Assembly: GCF_018614955.1 (NCBI RefSeq)
Contig: NZ_JAGGNV010000024.1
Location: forward strand, 1 to 64,000
Direction of reading: 5' to 3'
Source: Variovorax paradoxus
Lineage (GTDB): Bacteria > Pseudomonadota > Gammaproteobacteria > Burkholderiales > Burkholderiaceae_C
Length of the DNA stretch: 64,000 nucleotides
The number at the start of each line of letters is the position of its first letter. The stretch's first letter is position 1. The notes under the pieces were generated by a model. That model saw only the letters and a list, made by a program, of their open reading frames with translations. It was not told the origin of the DNA and ran no database searches. The translations under genes and the position numbers were made by a program. Positions 8,901 through 16,817 of the stretch are shown piece after piece.

Positions 8901-9117
8901 GCTGGTGCTGGCCACGGGCGCGGGCTCGGCGAGCCAGCGCGCGATCGGCACCGGCGTGATCGGCGGCATGGTGACCGGCACCGCGCTCGCGGTGATTTTC
9001 GTGCCGGTGTTCTTCGTGGTCGTGCGCAGCCTGTTCAAGGGCAGCGAGCGCCAGCACGAAGTCGATAGGCGCCATGCGCAGGCCGCAGGCATCGAGGAAG
9101 CCCCAGCCCATGACTAA
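5953..9117 (+). CDS. RND multidrug efflux transporter, AcrB/MexB (HAE1) type
   Basis: The 1054-residue inner-membrane proton/drug antiporter has the usual family length. It starts with the canonical MAKFFIDRPIFAWVIAL first transmembrane segment, then a large periplasmic loop and a bundle of membrane helices, with the arrangement repeated in the second half. Proton-relay residues are present: the Asp pair in VIGIVVDDAIVVVENV (TM4) and the Lys in GLSAKNAILIIEFAKD (TM10). A good ribosome-binding site (AAGGAG) precedes the ATG. Substrates are probably hydrophobic drugs, dyes and solvents, but cannot be told from sequence. Its stop overlaps the next gene by 8 bases. Confidence 0.97.
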   Translation: MAKFFIDRPIFAWVIALFVIVVGAVSITQLPIAQYPPVAPPAIVVNVAYPGASAQTLEDSVLSVIEREMNGSPGLIYMESVAQADGTGTITITFETGTNAELAQVDVQNRLSRATPRLPAAVTQQGVRVDKSRNNFLLFTMLSSDNPAIDTTALGDYASRNVVPELQRVAGVGQAQLFGTERAMRIWIDPARLQGYNLSAAEVNAAIRAQNAQVSSGTIGDLPNVAGQAIAATVVVNGQLTTTSQFGDIVLRANTDGSSVRLKDVARIELGGQGYATSARLNGEQAVGIGVQLAPGGNALQSAKAIRAKMAELERYFPQGVKWTIPYDSSRFVNISITEVVKTLFEAVALVFLVMFLFLQNWRYTLIPTVVVPIALLGTFGILLALGFSINVLTMFGMVLVIGIVVDDAIVVVENVERIMSEEGLPPLEATRKAMRQISGAIIGVTVVLISVFVPLAFFAGSTGNIYRQFSAVMVASIAFSAFMALSLTPALCATLLKPVEAGHHHEKRGFFGWFNRGFTRTAKGYESLVARILKRAARYLVIYVAIIAAVVLVYRQLPTSFLPQEDQGYIIVNVQLPPGATQERMLSVMQDVEKYILKQPEVESMVGVLGFSFSGQGQNAGLAFVTLKDWEQRHDPGQSADAVAGRAFGALSGIRDAFIYPLSPPPIPELGNASGFSFRLQDRGGAGHEALINARNQLLGMAGKSSLLTQVRPDGLEDAPQLQIDIDRDKANALGVTFDAINSTLSTALGSSYINDFPNQGRLQRVVVQADAPARMQPEDLLKLNASNTQGLPVPLSAFASTRWITGAQQTVRYNGYPAVRISGSAAPGSSSGAAMAEIEKIAAQLPPGFGYEWTGQSREEKLAGAQAIILYAFSILAVFLCLAALYESWTIPLSVIMVVPLGVLGVLLATLLRAYSNDVYFQVGLITIIGLSAKNAILIIEFAKDLQAQGKGVVESALAAAHLRFRPIIMTSLAFGLGVLPLVLATGAGSASQRAIGTGVIGGMVTGTALAVIFVPVFFVVVRSLFKGSERQHEVDRRHAQAAGIEEAPAHD

Positions 9118-10537
9118 GAAGAAATTCGTCTCCACCGCGCTGGCCGGCGCTGCAGCCATGGTGCTGGCCGGCTGCTCGCTCATCCCGGCCTACGAGCGCC
9201 CTGCCGCGCCGGTGCCGGCCGTCTATCCGGGCGCGCAGGCCGCAAGCAGTGCGCAATCGCCCCAATCGCCTGCTTCCACGCTCGCCTGGCAGGACTTCTT
9301 CACCGATGCGCGCCTCGCGAAGCTGATCGAGACCGCGCTGGCCAACAACCGCGACCTGCGCGTGTCCGTGCTCAACATCGAGCAGGCGCGCGCGCAGTTC
9401 CAGATCCAGCGTGCGGCCCAGTTCCCCGCGCTCGATCTCACGGCCAGCGGCTCGCGCTCGAGCCCGAACGCGCTGCAGGCAGTGGGCGTGGGCGGCAGCG
9501 TGGCATCGAGCTATTCGGTCAACCTCGGCATCACCGCCTGGGAGCTCGACTTCTTCGGCCGCGTCGCCAGCCTCAAGGAGCAGGGGCTGGCGCAGTTCCT
9601 CGCCACCGAGGAATCGCGCAAGGCGGCGCAGATCAGCCTGATCGGCGCGGTCGCCAGCGGCTGGCTCACGCTGATCGCGGACGACCAGCTGCTCGAGCTC
9701 ACGCGCCAGACCCTGGCCACGCGCGAGGAGTCGCAGAAGCTCACGCGCATGCGCTTCGACAGCGGCGTGGTCTCGGAGATCGACCTCCGCCTGGCCGAGA
9801 CGCTGGCCGAGTCCGCGCGTGCGTCCTATGCCGAGCAGCAGCGCCTGCGCATGCAGGACGAGAACGCGCTGGCCTTGTTGCTCGGCGCGCCGGTGCCGGC
9901 CGAGGCGACCGAAGGCGGCCGCAGCCTCGATGCGATCGCACTGATGCCGGACCTGCCGGCCGGCCTGCCCTCCGACCTGCTGGGCGAGCGTCCCGACATC
10001 CGTGCCGCCGAACAGCAGCTGCTCGCGGCCAATGCCAACATCGGCGCCGCGCGCGCGGCCTTCTTCCCGCGCGTCACGCTGACGTCGTCGATCGGCACCG
10101 CGAGCAGCGAGTTCTCGGGGCTGTTCGACAAGGGCTCCAAGGCCTGGTCCTTCGCGCCGCAGATCACGCTGCCGATCTTCGATGCGGGCCGCAACCAGGC
10201 CGGGCTGGATTCGGCCCGTGCCGGCCGCGAGATCGCGGTGGCGCAATACGAGAAGTCGATCCAGACGGCCTTCCGCGAAGTCGCCGATGCGCTCGCAGGC
10301 CGCGCCACGCTCGGCGAGCAGTTGCGGGCCCTGCGCGCGCAGTCGAACGCCGAGGAGGTCCGCTTCAAGCTCTCCGACCTGCGCTACCGCAACGGGATCG
10401 CGAGCGCGCTCGACCTGCTCGATTCGCAGCGTTCGCTCTACAGCGTGCAGCAGGCCGCCGTGCAGACCCGGCTGCTGCAGCTGCAGAACCAGGTTGCGCT
10501 CTACAAGACGCTGGGTGGCGGCTGGGCCACACGATGA
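9110..10537 (+). CDS. RND outer-membrane efflux lipoprotein, OprM/NodT family
   Basis: The 475-residue TolC-like outer-membrane channel completes the tripartite pump. I start it at the ATG at 9110 (MTKKKFVSTALAG), which gives a lipoprotein signal with lipobox VLAGC and overlaps the pump stop; the earlier in-frame start would spoil the signal. Two OEP repeats are visible: the first half with WQDFFTDARLAKLIETALAN and WELDFFGRVASL, the second with LGERPDIRAAEQQLLAANAN and LPIFDAGRNQAGLDSA. The C-terminus holds the usual LYKTLGGGW motif. Confidence 0.96.
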   Translation: MTKKKFVSTALAGAAAMVLAGCSLIPAYERPAAPVPAVYPGAQAASSAQSPQSPASTLAWQDFFTDARLAKLIETALANNRDLRVSVLNIEQARAQFQIQRAAQFPALDLTASGSRSSPNALQAVGVGGSVASSYSVNLGITAWELDFFGRVASLKEQGLAQFLATEESRKAAQISLIGAVASGWLTLIADDQLLELTRQTLATREESQKLTRMRFDSGVVSEIDLRLAETLAESARASYAEQQRLRMQDENALALLLGAPVPAEATEGGRSLDAIALMPDLPAGLPSDLLGERPDIRAAEQQLLAANANIGAARAAFFPRVTLTSSIGTASSEFSGLFDKGSKAWSFAPQITLPIFDAGRNQAGLDSARAGREIAVAQYEKSIQTAFREVADALAGRATLGEQLRALRAQSNAEEVRFKLSDLRYRNGIASALDLLDSQRSLYSVQQAAVQTRLLQLQNQVALYKTLGGGWATR

Positions 10538-10546
10538 GAGGGCCGC

Positions 10547-10569
10547 AGAGGCGCCTGCGGGGCGCCTCT
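10547..10569 (+). terminator. GC-rich hairpin after the efflux operon
   Basis: AGAGGCGCC and GGCGCCTCT form a perfect 9-bp stem with a 5-base loop, starting 10 bases after the channel stop. No T-run follows, so intrinsic termination is uncertain. The downstream promoter box begins two bases after the stem. Confidence 0.5.
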
Positions 10570-10570
10570 C

Positions 10571-10576
10571 TATAAT
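10571..10576 (+). promoter_or_regulatory. -10 box of the cytochrome c gene
   Basis: A perfect TATAAT lies 53 bases before the cytochrome start and directly behind the hairpin closing the efflux operon. No good -35 box is visible at 17 bases, where the hairpin sequence lies. The predicted leader is about 45 bases. Confidence 0.6.
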
Positions 10577-10629
10577 CGCCGGTTGATTTCGAAAACGCCC
10601 CCGAAGAGCCCCCGATACTGAGGACGCCA

Positions 10630-11232
10630 ATGAGCGACGACCCGCACTACCAGGCCACAGAAGACGCCCACACCGGCCCGATCAAGAACCCGAAACAGCT
10701 GCTCCTCGCGGTCTTCTTCTCGTTCATCGCTCCCATCCTGATCATCGCGGGCCTCGTCTCCTACGTGGTCTCCGGCACCCATCCCTCGGGTGATGCGCAG
10801 GGCGACAGCATGTCGCTTTACGGCGTGTCGAAGGAAGCGCGCGACCGCGAGATCGCCGAACGCCTCAAGAAGGTCGGCTCGATCGAGATCCGCGACGCCA
10901 ACCGGCCGCTCGCCGCCGGCGAGGCCGTGTTCAAGGCGCAATGCGTGGCCTGCCACGGCGCGCCCGGCATCCCGACGGCCCCGCACCTCAGCGATGCCGC
11001 GGCCTGGGGCCCCCGCATCGGCCAAGGCTACGCCACGCTGCTCGAGCACGCGCTCAAGGGCAAGGGCGCCATGCCTCCCCAGGGCGGCGGCGACTTCGAG
11101 GATGTCGAGATCGGCCGTGCGGTGGTCTACCTGGCCAATTCGGGCGGCGCCAAGTTCCCGGTGCCGGACCGCCCCGCGGCGGCCGCGTCCGAGGCGGCGG
11201 CATCCGACGCGGCTGCGCCGGCCAAGCCATAA
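10630..11232 (+). CDS. membrane-anchored class I cytochrome c (c5-like)
   Basis: The 200-residue protein is anchored by one N-terminal transmembrane helix (about residues 24-46: LLLAVFFSFIAPILIIAGLV) and exposes a periplasmic haem domain. The haem site is CVACH near residue 107. The axial Met is probably in GKGAMPPQGG near residue 145, followed by the c5-like VVYLANSGG end. A C-terminal Ala/Pro-rich tail follows. It should carry electrons in the respiratory chain, for example to a terminal oxidase. It is a single-gene unit with its own promoter and terminator. Confidence 0.93.
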   Translation: MSDDPHYQATEDAHTGPIKNPKQLLLAVFFSFIAPILIIAGLVSYVVSGTHPSGDAQGDSMSLYGVSKEARDREIAERLKKVGSIEIRDANRPLAAGEAVFKAQCVACHGAPGIPTAPHLSDAAAWGPRIGQGYATLLEHALKGKGAMPPQGGGDFEDVEIGRAVVYLANSGGAKFPVPDRPAAAASEAAASDAAAPAKP

Positions 11233-11255
11233 GGCTTCACACACCCTCTCGAACG

Positions 11256-11280
11256 AAGAGCCCGCATGCGGGCTCTTTTT
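11256..11280 (+). terminator. rho-independent terminator of the cytochrome c gene
   Basis: An uninterrupted palindrome AAGAGCCCGC/GCGGGCTCTT (11 bp per arm with the central AT) is followed by TTTTT on the plus strand. It sits 23 bases after the cytochrome stop and just beyond the stop of the convergent gene. Confidence 0.93.
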
Positions 11281-11833
11281 ATTGGTGCGCCGGCTGCTTG
11301 AGCGGCTGGCCCGCGGCCGGGCTCATGACATGGCCGAAGCGCGCAGGCAGCTCTGCGGCACGCACGTTCTCCGGCGTCCAGCGCCCCGCTTCGATCGCCT
11401 CGGCCGCCACGCCCACATCCTGCGTATGGACCAGGCCGAGCCCGAGCGGCGCCACCAGGTAGAGCCTGCCGTCTTCATCGAGCAGGCAGGCCGAGGGTTC
11501 TACGTCCAAGCCGCTGTGCGAACGGACCGAAAAGTCTTCCGCGACGCGCCAGATCCACGGCGCGGCTTCGAGCTCGACATACACGCGCTGCGGGCCGTTC
11601 TGGAAGAACCACTGGCCGCGCTCGTCGTGCTCGTAGTTGCGCTGGATGAAATCGATCAGCTTGTCGTGCTTGAGCAACGAGCCCTTGGCCACCGGAAAAG
11701 GTCCCATGGCCTGGGTGCGGTCGTCGCGCATGTACCAGTTGCCGCGTGCGTCCAGGCCGAGCCAGCCGTAGCAGTGCGGCACGTTGGGCCACTTGGCGAG
11801 TGCCTGTTTGACGATGTCGTCCATGAGGCTCAT
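11279..11833 (-). CDS. conserved hypothetical protein (DUF2946-like)
   Basis: The 184-residue protein is soluble, with no signal or membrane segment. The first 100 residues are strongly patterned (WPNVPHCYGWLGLDARGNW, HDERGQWFFQNGPQRVYVEL) and match, as far as I recall, an uncharacterised betaproteobacterial family labelled DUF2946. No catalytic motif is apparent. It converges on the cytochrome gene and lies 31 bases downstream of the hydrolase, so it may be the last gene of that unit. Confidence 0.8.
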   Translation of the reverse strand: MSLMDDIVKQALAKWPNVPHCYGWLGLDARGNWYMRDDRTQAMGPFPVAKGSLLKHDKLIDFIQRNYEHDERGQWFFQNGPQRVYVELEAAPWIWRVAEDFSVRSHSGLDVEPSACLLDEDGRLYLVAPLGLGLVHTQDVGVAAEAIEAGRWTPENVRAAELPARFGHVMSPAAGQPLKQPAHQ

Positions 11834-11864
11834 TCTGGCGCGGATCGAGCCGCGCGGCTGTAGT

Positions 11865-12839
11865 TCAAGCGCTCAAATGCTGTGCCAGCCAGCCGCCGAC
11901 GCGCTCCGGCATGCCGCGCACATGCCCGGGCGGCGCGCCCAGCGGAAACCCCACATGGCCGCCATGGGCCGGCTGCCAGAGCGTGACGTGGCGGCCGACC
12001 TCGCTCTGGCGCGGCAGGCTGTCCGCCGGCACGAAGGGGTCGTTGGTGGCGTTCACCGCCAGCGCGGGAATGCGGATCGCATCCAGATGCGGCTTGGCCG
12101 AGCCGCGCGCCCAGTAGTCGTCGGTGTCGCGAAAGCCGTGCAGCGGCGCGGTGAACACGTTGTCGAAGGCATAGAGATCCTGGGCCGCGATGAGCTTGTC
12201 GCGGTCGAACAGGCCCGGATGCTGGGCCAGCTTGGCCAGCGCCTTGGGCTTCATGGTCGACAGGAACATGCGCGTGTAGACCAGCCGGTTGAAGCCGCGG
12301 CCGATCGCCGCGCCGCCGGCGGCCAGGTCGAGCGGCGCCGAGATCGAGGCCACGGCGCTGACCAGCTTCGAGGCCTCGCCGCCCGCCTCCTCGGTCCAGC
12401 GCAAGAGCGCATTGCCGCCCAACGACACCCCTGCTGCAAGCATCGGCCCGCCATGCTGCGCGTGCAAGTGCCCGAGGATCCAGCCGATCTCCTCGTGGTC
12501 GCCGGAATGGTAGGCGCGCGGGGCGAGGTTGAGCTCGCCGCTGCAGCCGCGGAAATGCGGCACCGCGTAGTCCCATCCGCGGACCATCGCAAAGGCCGCG
12601 AAGGCCTCGGCGTAGTGGCTCTTCGACGAGCCCTCGAGGCCGTGGAACAGGATCAGCAGCGGCTTCGGCCCGGAACCGGCCGCATCGAGAAAGTCCACGT
12701 CGATGAAGTCGCCGTCCGGCGTGTTCCAGCGCTCGCGCCGGTAAGCAGGCAAGGGTGCGTCCACGCGCCGTGCATAGAGCGCGGGCCAGATGGTTTGCAG
12801 GTTGCCGCCCGGCAGCCAGAGGGGTGCGACGTATTGCAT
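11865..12839 (-). CDS. alpha/beta hydrolase, YheT family
   Basis: The 324-residue predicted esterase/hydrolase has the YheT-type start (PLWLPGGNLQTIWPAL). It contains the oxyanion strand LLILFHGLEGSSKSHY and the nucleophile elbow GVSLGGNALL (Ser near residue 146). The catalytic Asp is probably in NATNDPFVP and the His in HGGHVGF. I placed the start at the ATG at 12839, which removes about 45 low-complexity residues of the longer frame and sits one base from the preceding gene's stop. The substrate is unknown; relatives act on short acyl esters or lipids. Confidence 0.93.
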   Translation of the reverse strand: MQYVAPLWLPGGNLQTIWPALYARRVDAPLPAYRRERWNTPDGDFIDVDFLDAAGSGPKPLLILFHGLEGSSKSHYAEAFAAFAMVRGWDYAVPHFRGCSGELNLAPRAYHSGDHEEIGWILGHLHAQHGGPMLAAGVSLGGNALLRWTEEAGGEASKLVSAVASISAPLDLAAGGAAIGRGFNRLVYTRMFLSTMKPKALAKLAQHPGLFDRDKLIAAQDLYAFDNVFTAPLHGFRDTDDYWARGSAKPHLDAIRIPALAVNATNDPFVPADSLPRQSEVGRHVTLWQPAHGGHVGFPLGAPPGHVRGMPERVGGWLAQHLSA

Positions 12840-12840
12840 G

Positions 12841-13296
12841 TCAGTGAAGCGTCTGGGGGGCCGCGTCGTCCTCCTCCTCGGGCGCGTGCACGCTGCCCGG
12901 GCTTGCATGGTGCGCCACCATGCGCCAGCCCTGGGCGGTCTTGTGATAGACGTTGGTGGCCAGCACGAAGGCATGGCGCGGCCCCTCGGCGGTGAGCACC
13001 TCGATGCGTTCCAGCACGTTGTGCACCGCGCTCGCGAGCGACTCGACCCGGCGCACGCGCGCCGGCGTGGCGTGGATCGCGCCGTTGGCGAACATGTGCT
13101 CGAAGGCGGCGCGGATCGCCTCCGTGCCCACCAGCCGCGGGCCGCCGGGATGGACGCAGAACACCTCGTCCTCGTCGGCCCAGCAGGCCATCAATGCATC
13201 GATGTCGCCGCGCTGCAGCGCTTCGTAGAAGGCGGCCTCGACTTCGTCGGCGGTGCCGCCGACAGCGACGGCGCGGAGTTTGGTCTTGGTGGGCAT
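12841..13296 (-). CDS. SnoaL/NTF2-like domain protein
   Basis: The 151-residue protein is a single NTF2-like cone (DUF4440/SnoaL group): helix EVEAAFYEALQRGDIDALMA, strands DEVFCVHPGG and PRLVGTEAIRAAF, and a C-terminal sheet ending VYHKTAQGWRMVAHHAS. Proteins of this fold bind small molecules or form multimers; no specific function can be given. The start (ATG at 13296) removes about 96 residues of the longer frame that read as noise. The hydrolase gene begins one base after its stop, so they form an operon. Confidence 0.88.
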   Translation of the reverse strand: MPTKTKLRAVAVGGTADEVEAAFYEALQRGDIDALMACWADEDEVFCVHPGGPRLVGTEAIRAAFEHMFANGAIHATPARVRRVESLASAVHNVLERIEVLTAEGPRHAFVLATNVYHKTAQGWRMVAHHASPGSVHAPEEEDDAAPQTLH

Positions 13297-13357
13297 AAAG
13301 GCTGCAGCCGGAATGTGCCGATTTTGCACCGGGCGCAGGTTGCGGCGCCTTCGGACG

Positions 13358-14113
13358 TCAGCGCGTCGTGCAAAGCCAGTTCTCGGCCACTGCCTGCAGC
13401 TCGCCCTGCGCGGCCTGCCACACCAGTTCGGGCGCGGCCACGTGCACGCCCGGCGGCGCGATGCGCAGCGCGACGTCGACCAGCTCCGCCACCTTGGTCG
13501 CGCGCACCGGCTGCTCGCTGGTCGGCACCATGAAGCGGGCGATGGACAGCATCCATGCGGCCAGCCGCTCGGCCGGATTCGCAAAGCGGGCCGCGGCGGG
13601 CTTGCGCGCCGAACGCACGATGATCACGCGCTCGAAGCCCAGCGCCACCACCGCCTCTTCGTCGAGGCTGGCGAGGCCGCGCTTCAGCGCCTCCGGCAGC
13701 CGGCCCTGGTCGTGCGGCTGCACGATGGCCAGCGTGCGCGCGCCGCAGGCCCGCAGCCAGCGTGCGAGCGCGGGCAGCTGCGCCGGCTCGGGCGTCCACA
13801 GGGCACGCTCGCGGTCGTAGTAGAGACGCGGGGGTTCGAACAGGACCAGCGCCGTTTCGGCCGCGACGAGCGGCCACTGCGCGATCTCCGCGGCAGGCGC
13901 GAGCAGGGTCTCGACGCCGCGCAGGCCGTCGCGGATCGGTTCGCGCGCGAGCACGCGCGTGTGGTCGAAGCGATGCCGGCCCGCCAGGCGCCGCACCAGC
14001 TCCTGGCCCAGCGCGCCGGTGGCGCCGGCGATCAGCAGCGTGCCCTCGCCCGTGCCGGCGGACGGCAGCGCGCGGTTCGCGGCCTGCAGGGCTTGAAGAG
14101 GGTCGGCCGACAT
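13358..14113 (-). CDS. NAD(P)-binding Rossmann protein, atypical SDR
   Basis: The 251-residue protein has a dinucleotide-binding start (LLIAGATGALGQELVRRLAG, about residues 26-45), as in atypical short-chain dehydrogenases and NmrA-like proteins. No YxxxK catalytic pair is clear, so it may be a regulator or a reductase of unusual type. The C-terminal half has NPAERLAAWML and a VAAPELVWQAAQGEL segment I cannot assign. It begins next to the divergent lemA gene, with a short shared promoter region, and lies 61 bases upstream of the SnoaL-like gene. Confidence 0.8.
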   Translation of the reverse strand: MSADPLQALQAANRALPSAGTGEGTLLIAGATGALGQELVRRLAGRHRFDHTRVLAREPIRDGLRGVETLLAPAAEIAQWPLVAAETALVLFEPPRLYYDRERALWTPEPAQLPALARWLRACGARTLAIVQPHDQGRLPEALKRGLASLDEEAVVALGFERVIIVRSARKPAAARFANPAERLAAWMLSIARFMVPTSEQPVRATKVAELVDVALRIAPPGVHVAAPELVWQAAQGELQAVAENWLCTTR

Positions 14114-14158
14114 GCATCTATGCTAACTTCGCCCACTTCGCACCCCGGAGAGTTCGAC

Positions 14159-14755
14159 ATGGTGAAACGCTGGCTCCTGATCATCCTCACGGCGCTGTCG
14201 CTCGCAGGCTGCGGCTACAACGACTTCCAGCGCCTCGACGAGGCCAGCAAGTCGGCCTGGAGCGAGGTGCTCAACCAGTACCAGCGCCGCGCGGACCTGG
14301 TGCCGAACATCGTGGCCACGGTCAAGGGCGAGGCCAACTTCGAGCAGGAAACGCTGACCAAGGTGATCGAGGCGCGCGCCAAGGCGACCTCGATCCAGGT
14401 CACGCCCGAGACGCTCAACAACCCCGAGGCCTTCAACAAGTTCCAGCAGGCGCAGGGCGAGCTCTCCAGCGCGCTGTCGCGCCTGATGGTGGTGGCCGAG
14501 CAATACCCCAACCTCAAGGCCAACCAGGCCTTCCGCGACTTGCGCGTGACGCTGGAAGGCACTGAGAACCGCATCACCGTGGCGCGCAACCGCTACATCC
14601 AGACGGTCCAGGAATACAACGTGCTCGCGCGCAGCTTCCCGACCATCATCACCGCCAAGGTGTTCAGCTACGACCCGAAGCCCAACTTCAGCGTGCAGAA
14701 CGAAGCCCAGATCTCGACACCGCCGACGGTCGATTTCGGCGCGCCCAAGAAGTAA
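14159..14755 (+). CDS. lemA: LemA family lipoprotein
   Basis: The 198-residue protein has a lipobox LSLAGC near residue 19 and the LemA helical core: YNDFQRLDEASKSAWSEVLN, QYQRRADLVPNIVATVK, then FRDLRVTLEGTENRITVARN and the family motif VQEYNVLARSFP. Its molecular role is unknown; lemA genes are very often followed by TPM-domain genes, as here. GGAGAG precedes the ATG. The next gene begins 8 bases after its stop. Confidence 0.95.
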   Translation: MVKRWLLIILTALSLAGCGYNDFQRLDEASKSAWSEVLNQYQRRADLVPNIVATVKGEANFEQETLTKVIEARAKATSIQVTPETLNNPEAFNKFQQAQGELSSALSRLMVVAEQYPNLKANQAFRDLRVTLEGTENRITVARNRYIQTVQEYNVLARSFPTIITAKVFSYDPKPNFSVQNEAQISTPPTVDFGAPKK

Positions 14756-14763
14756 TTTCCTAG

Positions 14764-15705
14764 ATGACGGCCGCCCGCATCCGGCGCGCGCTAACAGCCC
14801 TCTTCCTGCTGGCCGTCGCGCTCGCCGGCGCACAGGCCCAGGACCTGTTGCCGGTGCCGGCGCTCAGCGCGCGAGTGATCGACGAGACCGGCACGCTCGA
14901 TGCCTCGCAGCGCCAGGCGCTCGAAGCCAAGCTGCAGGCCTTCGAGCAGCAGAAGGGTTCGCAGATCGTGATGCTGATGGTCCCGACCACGGCGCCCGAG
15001 GACATCGCGAGCTACGCCAACCGAGTGGGCAATGCCTGGAAAATCGGCCGCAAGGAGGTGGGCGACGGCATCCTCGTCATCGTCGCCAAGAGCGACCGCA
15101 AGATGCGCATCGAGGTCGCGAAGACGCTCGAAGGCGCGGTGCCCGACATCGCGGCGGCGCGCATCATCGACCATGCGATGAAGCCGCGCTTTCGCGACAA
15201 CGACTTCGCGGGCGGGCTCGACGCGGCGGCGGACCAGCTGATCGCGCGCGTCAAGGGCGAGGCGCTGCCCGAGGTCGACAACACGAGCGGCGACTTCGGC
15301 AACGGCGAGGGCGACCGCAGCGGCTTCGACTGGCAGGACCTCGCCGTCTTCCTGGTCTTCGGCGTGCTGATCGGCGGCCCGATCGCGCGCGCCATCCTCG
15401 GCAAGGTGCTCGGACCGCTGGCGCTGGGCGGCGCGACGGGCGTGCTCGTGATGGTGCTGACCTCCAGCCTGGTGGTCGCCGTGCTGGCCGGGCTCGGTGC
15501 GCTGCTCTTCACGCTGTTGTCGACGGCCTTCGGCGCCGGTGCCGGCCGGCGCGGCGGTGGCTTGGGCGGAGGCGGCTTCGGCGGCTGGGGCACCGGTGGC
15601 GGTCGCGGTGGCGGCGGCTGGAGCGGCGGTTCGTCGGGCGGCGGCGGCTTCAGCTCCGGCGGCGGCGGCGATTTCGGGGGCGGCGGCGCCTCGGGGGACT
15701 GGTAG
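14764..15705 (+). CDS. TPM-domain protein with glycine-rich tail (YgcG-like)
   Basis: The 313-residue envelope protein has a signal peptide (hydrophobic run ending AGAQAQ), then a TPM domain at about 35-165 (LSARVIDETGTLDASQRQAL, IGRKEVGDGILVIVAKSDRK, MRIEVAKTLEGAVPD). A membrane region of one or two helices lies near 195-255. The last 50 residues are almost pure Gly/Ser. This is the usual YgcG-like layout. TPM domains have been linked to phosphatase activity in plants, but bacterial roles are unclear. It is the middle gene of lemA-TPM-TPM. Confidence 0.93.
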   Translation: MTAARIRRALTALFLLAVALAGAQAQDLLPVPALSARVIDETGTLDASQRQALEAKLQAFEQQKGSQIVMLMVPTTAPEDIASYANRVGNAWKIGRKEVGDGILVIVAKSDRKMRIEVAKTLEGAVPDIAAARIIDHAMKPRFRDNDFAGGLDAAADQLIARVKGEALPEVDNTSGDFGNGEGDRSGFDWQDLAVFLVFGVLIGGPIARAILGKVLGPLALGGATGVLVMVLTSSLVVAVLAGLGALLFTLLSTAFGAGAGRRGGGLGGGGFGGWGTGGGRGGGGWSGGSSGGGGFSSGGGGDFGGGGASGDW

Positions 15706-15707
15706 CC

Positions 15708-16235
15708 ATGGCCAGCACATCCTTCTTCTCCAAGCTCGCGCGCCTCTGGCGCCATCGCTGGATCGACGCGGCCGACGTGCGGCGCGCACTGCCGCCGGAA
15801 GCGCTCGAGCGCCTCGCGCGACGGGTTGCGGCCAGCGAGCGCCGGCACAGCGGCGAGGTGCGCATCTGCATCGAGGCCGGCCTGCCGATGTCCTACCTGT
15901 GGCGCGGCGCGACGGCGCGCGAGCGCGCGATCATGATGTTCGGCAAGCTGCGCGTGTGGGATACGGCGGACAACAACGGCGTGCTGATCTACCTGCAGAT
16001 GGCCGAGCACGCGATCGAGATCGTCGCCGACCGCGGCATCGATGCGCACGTGAGCCCCGGGGAATGGGCTGCGATGGCGCAGCGCATGGCCGCCGCCTTT
16101 CGCGAGGGCCGCTTCGAAGACGGGCTCACGCAGGCGCTGGAAGAAGTGTCGGCGCTCTTGGTCGCTCACTTCCCGCTGGCCGAGGGCCAGGCCGACCACA
16201 ACGAGCTGCCCGACGCGCCGGTCGTGCTGATCTGA
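15708..16235 (+). CDS. second TPM-domain protein, no signal peptide
   Basis: The 175-residue protein begins two bases after the preceding stop. It carries a divergent TPM domain (ALERLARRVAASERRHSGEV, LRVWDTADNNGVLIYLQMAEHAIEIVADRGI) but lacks a signal peptide and the Gly-rich tail. It is probably cytoplasmic or associated with the inner face of the membrane. Pairs of a long and a short TPM protein after LemA are common in proteobacteria, and the two probably work together. It converges on the next gene with a 3-base gap and no terminator between. Confidence 0.9.
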   Translation: MASTSFFSKLARLWRHRWIDAADVRRALPPEALERLARRVAASERRHSGEVRICIEAGLPMSYLWRGATARERAIMMFGKLRVWDTADNNGVLIYLQMAEHAIEIVADRGIDAHVSPGEWAAMAQRMAAAFREGRFEDGLTQALEEVSALLVAHFPLAEGQADHNELPDAPVVLI

Positions 16236-16238
16236 GGC

Positions 16239-16817
16239 TCAGGAACGGCCTCGGGCGTCGAGCAGGCGGCGGTTCACTGCATGCGACGCATCCAGCTCCG
16301 ACTGCAGCGCGCGCGTCACCCGCGACAGCGTGCGCAGCCGCCGGTTGCCTTCGCGCAGCCGCTCGGCCAAGCCCTTGGACACGCCCAGCATCAGCCGCGC
16401 CGCGGCGGCTGGGTGCGTCTCGACCAGCTCCAGCAGCGAGCTGCGCGACAGCACGCCGAGCTTGACGTCGGTCAGCGCCGTGCAGCTCGCGGAGCGCGGT
16501 CCGCCGTCGATCACGCCCATCTCGCCAACGAGGCTGCCCGGATCGATGACCGAGATCACGACCTCGTCGCCGGGTACGCCGTTGCTGCTGACCACGCGCA
16601 GCTGGCCTTCGAGCACCAGCACCATGTAGTCGTTGTCGACCGCATCGCCTTCCTCGAACAGCAGGGTGTCGGCCAGCAGGTGCAGCGGCCGCATGGCATC
16701 GACCACGGTCCGCGCCTCCTCCAGGCTCATGCCCGCCAACGGGGCGGCTCGCATCAGAAGATGGACGGCGTGCTCGCGCAGGTCGACGCGGGGGCGCGGA
16801 GGCGTGATGTCGTTCAT
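16239..16817 (-). CDS. cyclic nucleotide-binding domain protein without HTH
   Basis: The 192-residue protein has a Crp-like sensory domain at about 28-140: ADTLLFEEGDAVDNDYMVLV, then the phosphate-binding cassette GSLVGEMGVIDGGPRSASC. It resembles the family GELALL...PRSA pattern, which normally binds cAMP or cGMP. After it comes only a helical tail with no helix-turn-helix, so it is a stand-alone sensor, not a Crp regulator. Its ATG overlaps the pdeM stop as ATGA, making it the last gene of the DNA-repair operon, an unusual place. Confidence 0.88.
   Translation of the reverse strand: MNDITPPRPRVDLREHAVHLLMRAAPLAGMSLEEARTVVDAMRPLHLLADTLLFEEGDAVDNDYMVLVLEGQLRVVSSNGVPGDEVVISVIDPGSLVGEMGVIDGGPRSASCTALTDVKLGVLSRSSLLELVETHPAAAARLMLGVSKGLAERLREGNRRLRTLSRVTRALQSELDASHAVNRRLLDARGRS

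Noticed and set aside
5785..9183. 1132-codon open frame opposite the RND pump gene
   Set aside because: It is His/Arg/Asp-rich noise caused by the high GC codon bias of the pump gene; no motif, and the pump on the other strand is certain.
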